Assembly (NCBI GenBank): GCA_031556065.1 | Contig: JAVBTR010000035.1 | Coordinates: 16,377-80,376, forward strand | Direction of reading: 5' to 3' | Source of the DNA: JAVBTR01 sp031556065 | Lineage (GTDB): Bacteria; Bacillota; Clostridia; Christensenellales; Aristaeellaceae | Length of the DNA: 64,000 nucleotides | In this document: positions 58,513-64,000 of the stretch, in pieces | How positions within the stretch are numbered: position 1 is the stretch's first letter | Layout of the letters: every line of letters starts with the position of its first letter | Notes under the pieces: model-generated | Told to the model about the DNA's origin: nothing | What the model saw: only the letters and a program-made list of their open reading frames with translations | The model's database searches: none | Translations under genes and position numbers: made by a program

Positions 58513-60753
58513 ATGGCACAAGAATATATTCAGCTTAGAGGCGCCCGGGAAAACAACCTTAAAAATATCGATCTGGATATTCCCAAAGGCAAAATGACCA
58601 TCTTTACCGGCGTATCCGGTTCCGGCAAATCCTCTATCGTATTCGATACCCTGGCCCAGGAGGCAGGCAGGCTGCTGAATGAAACCTACCCAGCCTTTAC
58701 CCGGCTTTTCATGCCCCGTTACAGCCAACCCCAGGCCGATTCCATTTCAAACCTTTCAACGGCTATCGTGGTGGATCAAAGCCGCTTAAGCGGCAATGCC
58801 CGATCCACATTAGGCACCATAACAGATATTAATGCCCAGTTGAGGCTGCTTTTTTCCCGTTTTTCCACGCCCCAGCTTGGCTATGCCAACAGCTTTTCCT
58901 TTAACGACCCAGCTGGCATGTGTCCCAAATGCGAGGGCATTGGCAAGACCGTGACACTGGATCTGGCAAAAGCACTGGATATGGAAAAATCCCTTAATGA
59001 AGGCGCCATTTTGCTGCCTGGCTACGCCCCTGGAGCCTGGTATCTTAAAGGTTATACGGACTCCGGTTTTTTCGATAATGATAAAAAGCTTAAAGATTAT
59101 ACCCCGGACGAATTTGAAAAATTTGCTTATGGCAAGCAGGAAAAGATTACCGTCAATTACCGTGATGGGGATTTTTCTACCACGTACGAAGGCTTGGTAG
59201 AGAGATTTCTTCGCAGCAACATCAAAACCGAAAAAGAGAAATCGGAAAAAAGTCAAAAACAGATGGACAAGTTCACCCAAACCGGCCACTGCCCTTTATG
59301 CCATGGAAAACGCTTGAATGAAACAGCCCTTTCCGCCAAGATTATGGGCTATTCCATTTACGACATGACACAAATGCAGGTAGACGATTTACTGGCTGTT
59401 TTGAAACAATACAGCGAACCCAAGGCCCAAAGCATTGTAAACAGCGTTTGTGCCCAGCTTCAAAGCCTTGTGGATATCGGACTGGATTACATGAACCTGA
59501 ACCGTGAAACCGCTACCCTTTCCGGCGGTGAATCCCAAAGGGTTAAAATGGTAAAGCATCTTTCAAACAGCCTGAATAATGTGATCTACATTTTCGATGA
59601 ACCTTCCATTGGCTTGCATCCAAGGGATGTGTTCCGCTTGAACACCTTGCTTCAAAAGCTGCGGGATAAGGGCAACACTGTATTGGTAGTAGAGCACGAC
59701 CCGGATGTCATTCGAATCGCGGATCACGTGATTGATGTAGGCCCCAAGGCTGGCACCAATGGCGGAGAAATTGTCTTTCAAGGCCCTTATGAAAAGCTTT
59801 TGTCTGCCGACACACTAACAGCCAAGTTCATTGGCAAAACAAGCGCCATTAACCAAAGTCCCCGCAAACCGCGCGAATTTCTTACCTGTGCGCCAAGTTC
59901 CTTGAACAACTTAAAAAATATAAGCCTCCGAGTGCCCAAAGGACTGTTTACGGTGGTAAGCGGTGTGGCCGGTTCCGGCAAAAGCACACTGGTAAACCAA
60001 GCTTTTTTAAAGGAACATCCCCAAGCCATTTCCATCGACCAAAGCGCTGTGGCCGTCAATATCCGTTCCAATCCCGCTACCTTCGCAGGGATTATGGATC
60101 ATATTCGGCAATGCTTTGCCGATGGCAACCAGGTAAGCGCAGGCCTGTTCAGCTATAATTCTCAGGGGGCTTGCGAAAACTGCAAGGGCATTGGCGCAGT
60201 GGAAATCAACCTTTCGTTTATGGATAAGGTGGAAACCACCTGTGAAATCTGCGGTGGCTCCCGGTTTAAGCCAGATGTGCTGCAATACCTTTACAAAGGC
60301 AAAAACATCGTTCAAGTAATGGATATGACCATTGCAGAAGCGGTGGATTTCTTTCAGGACGATTCTATTCGTAAAAAGCTCAAAAGCATCGTAGAAGTGG
60401 GCTTGCATTATATGACCTTAGGCCAGCCCCTCAACACCCTTTCCGGCGGCGAATGCCAGCGGCTTAAACTGGCCAGGGAGCTAACCAAGAAGGGAAATCT
60501 TTATATTTTGGATGAACCCACCACAGGGCTGCACATGTCGGACATTCAAAACATTCTGGCCATTATTCAACGGTTGACCAAATCGGGTAATACGGTGATC
60601 GTCATCGAGCATCATCTGGATGTGATCCGCCAAGCAGATTGGATTATCGACCTGGGCCCAGAAGGTGGCCACAAAGGTGGCCAGCTGCTCTTTGAAGGCC
60701 CTCCGGAAGAGCTTATCCATTGCCAGCAATCCATTACAGCCAGGTACCTATAA
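58513..60753 (+). CDS. UvrA2-type (class II) excinuclease-like ABC ATPase
   Basis: 746-residue UvrA paralog with two ABC cassettes: Walker A GVSGSGKSS (about residue 33) and GVAGSGKST (about 487), signatures TLSGGESQR and TLSGGECQR, Walker B IYIFDEPS and LYILDEPT. Zinc-type CxxC pairs occur (CPKC with CPLC, CENC with CEIC). It lacks the UvrB-binding insertion of true UvrA, which explains the shorter length (UvrA is about 940). Such proteins have been linked to tolerance of DNA-binding drugs. Cotranscribed with the SPL-like gene. Confidence 0.9.
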   Translation: MAQEYIQLRGARENNLKNIDLDIPKGKMTIFTGVSGSGKSSIVFDTLAQEAGRLLNETYPAFTRLFMPRYSQPQADSISNLSTAIVVDQSRLSGNARSTLGTITDINAQLRLLFSRFSTPQLGYANSFSFNDPAGMCPKCEGIGKTVTLDLAKALDMEKSLNEGAILLPGYAPGAWYLKGYTDSGFFDNDKKLKDYTPDEFEKFAYGKQEKITVNYRDGDFSTTYEGLVERFLRSNIKTEKEKSEKSQKQMDKFTQTGHCPLCHGKRLNETALSAKIMGYSIYDMTQMQVDDLLAVLKQYSEPKAQSIVNSVCAQLQSLVDIGLDYMNLNRETATLSGGESQRVKMVKHLSNSLNNVIYIFDEPSIGLHPRDVFRLNTLLQKLRDKGNTVLVVEHDPDVIRIADHVIDVGPKAGTNGGEIVFQGPYEKLLSADTLTAKFIGKTSAINQSPRKPREFLTCAPSSLNNLKNISLRVPKGLFTVVSGVAGSGKSTLVNQAFLKEHPQAISIDQSAVAVNIRSNPATFAGIMDHIRQCFADGNQVSAGLFSYNSQGACENCKGIGAVEINLSFMDKVETTCEICGGSRFKPDVLQYLYKGKNIVQVMDMTIAEAVDFFQDDSIRKKLKSIVEVGLHYMTLGQPLNTLSGGECQRLKLARELTKKGNLYILDEPTTGLHMSDIQNILAIIQRLTKSGNTVIVIEHHLDVIRQADWIIDLGPEGGHKGGQLLFEGPPEELIHCQQSITARYL

Positions 60754-60778
60754 CCTTTTCAGACCCAGATCAAAACAT

Positions 60779-60815
60779 AAAGAAATCGCAGGAGAAATTT
60801 TCCTGCGATTTCTTT
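60779..60815. terminator. Bidirectional terminator between uvrA2 and oligopeptide-binding protein gene
   Basis: 15-bp perfect stem AAAGAAATCGCAGGA / TCCTGCGATTTCTTT with a 7-base loop; T-rich sequence follows in both directions. It lies between convergent genes. Confidence 0.82.
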
Positions 60816-60834
60816 GTTACTGTATTGTTCTTTT

Positions 60835-62778
60835 TTAGAAAAGCGGTTCCTGCTCAACTGGCTCATCTGCAATGTAGGTGTAAAGAATTGCTTGAGACCA
60901 GCTGGAGAAATTCTCGATGCTGTAACCCTGCACATCCTTGCCGATAAAATCAAGATATACATTGGAGTAAAGGGGAACCATGGGCATTAATTCGATCCAG
61001 CGGTTTTGGAAAGTCCACCATTTGCTCATATAGCTTTCCACATCCCGAACCTCGGTTTTGCGCAGGTTCCACGCAAGGGCCATAAGCCGATCGTCCTGCA
61101 AACCGGAGGCGTTAACCAACCCCTGGTATTCGTCTGCGGTGTTGAAGTCGTAGTAAGGATCGAACACGTAGGTAAAGTTGCTGGCCAGGTTGAACATGTT
61201 GTAGGTACGATCCTGCTGACGGTAGAAATAAGGCAGCATTTCGCTTAAGGTCATTTCTGTCACTTCAAGACCAATGCCAATTTGCGCAAAAGGTTCTCTA
61301 AGGGCCTCCTCAATGGCATCCGCAGTCGCATTATCTTTAATCTTTGCCCATTTAATGGTCAGTTCTTCCAGTCCGTCCTTTGCCTTGCGGTAGCGAACGG
61401 TATCGGTTCCTTCTACAAAAGCCTTGCCTTCCGCATTCAACGTCCAACCATCGTCCACCAGCAGCTTTTGGGCGTTGTCCAGATTTTTAGGCACATTTAG
61501 CGCCTCCATGGCTTCCGTAACGGTTAGTTCTTCACCGTTAACCATTACCGATTCCCCAACCATCCACTGGCCCAAGCCATAATAGCCATATACCGGCAAG
61601 GCGGTGCCGTCTACAAAGGTACTGCTTACAAAGGATTCCCTGTCAATGCAGCGGGCAATGGCGTTGCGCACCGCAACAGAAGCAGTAGGGCCTTGTTCGC
61701 AGGCAAAGGCGATATAAGCAAAACCGGAACGGGGATAGTTATGGGGCAAGCCAAGCTCACCCTTTTGCACAAGGGCATTCAAATCTAGATATGCTTGCTG
61801 ATCCAGCACCTTGTTAAACACATCCACCTTGCCTTCCGTGGCCAAATCCGCCATATCCGCGTTTTTTGCGGCTGTAAAGGTTATTTTTTCGATATGGGGC
61901 TTCTGGCCTTCAAAGTTTCCAAGATAATTCGGGTTCACTTTGAAGGTCACGATTTTATTTTCCTCATCGTATGTATCTAACTGGTAAGGTCCACTGGTGA
62001 CGCGGGGGTTAAATACATAACCCGTTACAGGGTCCAACAAAGTTTTTTGCAATAACTGCGCCGTAAACGCACCAGAAATGTAAGCGCCATTGCCATCGTC
62101 CTGAATATCGCAGCCAGGGGCGATCACAGACATAGGATAAGGCGTTGTGTTCAGCATAGCCAAGCCGTAGAAATACGGCAGGTATGCAGGCACAATTTCC
62201 ATAGAGAAGGAATAATCGCTAATCAGCCTTAAACCGCTCATCACATTGGAAGCACCGCTTTTATAGTTCGCATAGCCTGCGATGTGGTCCAAATCCCTGG
62301 GCATGCCACCAATTTCCGCGATTTGAGGTGCACTTGAAAGTAGCAAGGAAAACACATAATCCTTAGCGGTAATAGGTGTTCCATCATTATAAACCAAATT
62401 GCGGTTTAGTGTAAAGGTATAGGTTCTTCCGCCGTTTGCTAATTCGGTGATCAGAATATCATTAATGGGCATTCCATCCAAAGCCATGCCAAGAGTGCGA
62501 ATCCAGGCCACGGTGGAATAGCCGTGGAGCAGCGCACGCACATCCATATCAGCGGTGTTATTCCCCCACATATCTGTGGCAAAATACCCTGCCATTTCGG
62601 TGGATGATGCAATGGTAATCTCCGTGCCCGGTTGGAACCCTACCAGATCCTCAATGGGTTCCACTTCGTAGAGCATGGGCAATTGGTTTTCCGCCGTGTT
62701 TTCCGTTTCGGTCGCCAAGGCAAGCGTCGCCATGCACAGCATGATGATGGCAAGCATTCCAGCAAGAAGCTTCTTCAT
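60835..62778 (-). CDS. Oligopeptide/dipeptide ABC transporter binding protein (family 5)
   Basis: 647-residue extracellular solute-binding protein, OppA/DppA type. Signal peptide residues 1-23 (ending TLALA); its Cys (IIMLCMA) does not fit a lipobox. Family features include the binding-fold segments NLVYNDGTPITAKDYVFSLL, SGPYQLDTYDE and VRNAIARCIDRESFV. AAGGGGG precedes the ATG. No permease or ATPase genes are adjacent within the window, and a hairpin separates it from the surface-protein gene upstream. Confidence 0.9.
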   Translation of the reverse strand: MKKLLAGMLAIIMLCMATLALATETENTAENQLPMLYEVEPIEDLVGFQPGTEITIASSTEMAGYFATDMWGNNTADMDVRALLHGYSTVAWIRTLGMALDGMPINDILITELANGGRTYTFTLNRNLVYNDGTPITAKDYVFSLLLSSAPQIAEIGGMPRDLDHIAGYANYKSGASNVMSGLRLISDYSFSMEIVPAYLPYFYGLAMLNTTPYPMSVIAPGCDIQDDGNGAYISGAFTAQLLQKTLLDPVTGYVFNPRVTSGPYQLDTYDEENKIVTFKVNPNYLGNFEGQKPHIEKITFTAAKNADMADLATEGKVDVFNKVLDQQAYLDLNALVQKGELGLPHNYPRSGFAYIAFACEQGPTASVAVRNAIARCIDRESFVSSTFVDGTALPVYGYYGLGQWMVGESVMVNGEELTVTEAMEALNVPKNLDNAQKLLVDDGWTLNAEGKAFVEGTDTVRYRKAKDGLEELTIKWAKIKDNATADAIEEALREPFAQIGIGLEVTEMTLSEMLPYFYRQQDRTYNMFNLASNFTYVFDPYYDFNTADEYQGLVNASGLQDDRLMALAWNLRKTEVRDVESYMSKWWTFQNRWIELMPMVPLYSNVYLDFIGKDVQGYSIENFSSWSQAILYTYIADEPVEQEPLF

Positions 62779-62810
62779 TTTGGATTTCCCCCTTCTGCGT
62801 CCTATTAAAT

Positions 62811-62847
62811 CGGCAAGGAGGTCGTCTTAGCCGACGACCTCTTGCCG
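62811..62847 (-). terminator. Hairpin after the MBG-repeat surface protein gene
   Basis: Stem CGGCAAGAGGTCGTC / GACGACCTCCTTGCCG (one bulge), 6-base loop, then ATTTAATAG on the minus strand. Strong hairpin with a weak T tract. Confidence 0.7.
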
Positions 62848-62872
62848 CACCTCACCTAAGGTGCTTATTCAT

Positions 62873-64000
62873 TTACTCGGCGCAATCGCCAACGTTTCTG
62901 GATGCAATACCAGCCAACGGAATATCATCTTCATAAATAGTGAAGGTTCTATTCTCAGGCACATCGTTGACAACGTAGGTAACCGTGTACACAAGCCCTT
63001 GCTCTGTCATGCTTGCGGCAATGGCTGCCGTATTTGCCGTGTAACCAGCGATAATCGGCGAAGTAATGCTGAATGCTGTGCCCACATCATAGGTGTCATT
63101 CACAGTAGGTGCCGCTGTGGTGCCATTGGCATACACATAGTAGATGGTCAGTGGCGCCCGCATCGCTGCGAAAGAACCATAGATTGATACGTCCTTAGCA
63201 GGCATCTTAAAGGTAGTGCCCTGGGCGTAATCATGCCAGCCGCTAAAGGTGTAATTAGGTGCGGTAGCATTGGCCACCACAGTCACATCCTGGCCAAAGG
63301 CGTAGGTCACAGTCGCGGGAAGCGCCGTGGCGCCTGCGGGAATGACCGGGTTGGTGTAATAGTAAGTGACATTGTAGCTTGCACGGTTGTAATACAGCTT
63401 CAGCACCGTGGGGGCTTCGAAATCTGCGCTAATAATCGCCTTGAGGATGTTGCTAGCATTGTTTGCATCGAAGATGAAGCCTTCGCGGGTAATATAATCT
63501 GCGTTCGTCAGAGGTGCGGTTTCTGTTTCCATTGTACCGGTTTTTTGTACCGCAGGATAGGCCGCATCCTGATCATAGCCGTTCAAAGCTACATTCTGGA
63601 AGTAGTATTCAATGGTATAGGGCATATCGGTCTTCACTTCAATAGTGAAGGTGCCAGGGATAACAGTGAAAGTGTAATTTTTATAAAGATTTTCCAGCTT
63701 AGCCACTGTTTCATTAAGCACCAGCACATCTTGATACTCGCCTGGCCGTTCTTCTGCATTGCTACGAATGACTGTCAGGGTAATGTTATCCAGCTCATTA
63801 CCGATATAGCCATTGACCGCGTCCACAGCAAACGCCGGATCATCTTCGCCATAAACCTTCGTGGCATCCGCTACTACGATTGTCACTGCCTTGGGGGTGA
63901 TGGTCTGGTAGCCGTCTACGATCACGAAGCTCACATTGCTGAAGTTCGTATTGGTGTTCGTAAACTGTGTTGCTAACAAGCCCATGTTGGTGGTACCGTC
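62873..64000 (-). CDS. MBG-repeat surface protein, C-terminal part (5' end outside window)
   Basis: The frame is open to the window edge, so at least 375 residues of a larger extracellular protein are seen. An MBG-like unit (YQTITPKAVTIVVADATKVYGEDDPAF, visible about residues 33-60) is followed by MucBP/Listeria-Bacteroides-type beta repeats (YTIEYYFQN, YNVTYYYTN, SGWHDYAQGTTFKMPAKDVSIYGSF). It ends IPLAGIASRNVGDCAE with no LPXTG motif, membrane anchor or basic tail. Repeats of this kind build long cell-surface stalks. Function of the missing part unknown. Confidence 0.8.
   Translation of the reverse strand, partial: DGTTNMGLLATQFTNTNTNFSNVSFVIVDGYQTITPKAVTIVVADATKVYGEDDPAFAVDAVNGYIGNELDNITLTVIRSNAEERPGEYQDVLVLNETVAKLENLYKNYTFTVIPGTFTIEVKTDMPYTIEYYFQNVALNGYDQDAAYPAVQKTGTMETETAPLTNADYITREGFIFDANNASNILKAIISADFEAPTVLKLYYNRASYNVTYYYTNPVIPAGATALPATVTYAFGQDVTVVANATAPNYTFSGWHDYAQGTTFKMPAKDVSIYGSFAAMRAPLTIYYVYANGTTAAPTVNDTYDVGTAFSITSPIIAGYTANTAAIAASMTEQGLVYTVTYVVNDVPENRTFTIYEDDIPLAGIASRNVGDCAE

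Noticed and set aside
1..64000. CRISPR array, prophage, integrative element, tRNA or rRNA genes
   Set aside because: No regularly spaced repeats, no phage structural or integrase genes, and no tRNA/rRNA-like stretches were recognised on either strand.

Overview
The window looks like a chromosomal segment of an anaerobic, spore-lineage Bacillota (most likely a clostridial bacterium, roughly 50% GC). The evidence is ClpC with a UVR motif, the MrfAB repair pair, CsoR-controlled CopA, a T-box leader ahead of valS, an FMN riboswitch ahead of ribU, the tmcAL / pta-ackA / yceD-rpmF neighbourhood, a Gram-positive type SOS box (GAACNNNNGTTC core), two-subunit class I fumarase and several Fe-S or radical SAM enzymes. 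No tRNA, rRNA, CRISPR array, prophage or intact insertion sequence is visible; one decayed IS1182-type transposase remains. The exact species cannot be read from the window.

Layout, left to right. 1-6018: end of clpC, then mrfA-mrfB-TPR gene with its own promoter and terminator. 6040-10676: XRE/cupin regulator and potABCD polyamine importer behind one promoter with two similar 19-bp operator-like sites. 10699-14890: AI-2E-type membrane protein, a short promoter-to-terminator transcript unit, and copA-csoR (copA carries a CopZ-like domain at its C-terminus). 14973-21140: argF-carA-carB operon under an ARG box, in which carB is fused in frame to a dapF domain. 21139-28740: T-box leader, small membrane protein, valS, folC, rsmH, rsmI and both fumarase subunits, all on the minus strand. 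28752-33043: yceD-rpmF, pta-ackA and divergent tmcAL. 33095-41489: an Fe-S aldo/keto reductase, an SOS-box-controlled radical SAM + DUF4130 DNA-repair-like pair, a transposase relic, and a six-gene operon of a polar amino-acid ABC importer, DUF1653, a HAD phosphatase and a second Fe-S aldo/keto reductase. 41621-48922: lipid kinase, small acidic protein, MATE pump, amidohydrolase, and ribU-tsaE-tsaB-rimI-hydroxyacid dehydrogenase behind an FMN riboswitch. 48925-64000: solute-binding protein with galK, an FtsH paralog, PBP1A, murC, an SPL-like radical SAM gene with a UvrA2-type ATPase, an oligopeptide-binding protein, and the C-terminal part of an MBG-repeat surface protein.

The most unusual unit is argF-carA-carB::dapF. 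CarA keeps its nucleophilic Cys but has lost the His and Glu of the glutaminase triad and changed several glutamine-pocket residues. CarB keeps the key residues of both ATP-grasp halves, but its C-terminus continues into a DapF fold in which the first catalytic Cys is Ala while the substrate-contact residues and second Cys remain. The operon starts behind a near-consensus ARG box. Together this suggests an arginine-controlled, probably ammonia-using carbamoyl-phosphate synthetase with a pseudo-epimerase tail. That function is inference; the sequence changes are directly visible.

A second candidate system is the SOS-box-controlled radical SAM (TIGR03916-type) and DUF4130 (TIGR03915-type) pair. 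Four solute-binding proteins share signal peptides that lack a lipobox, a recurrent feature of this genome.
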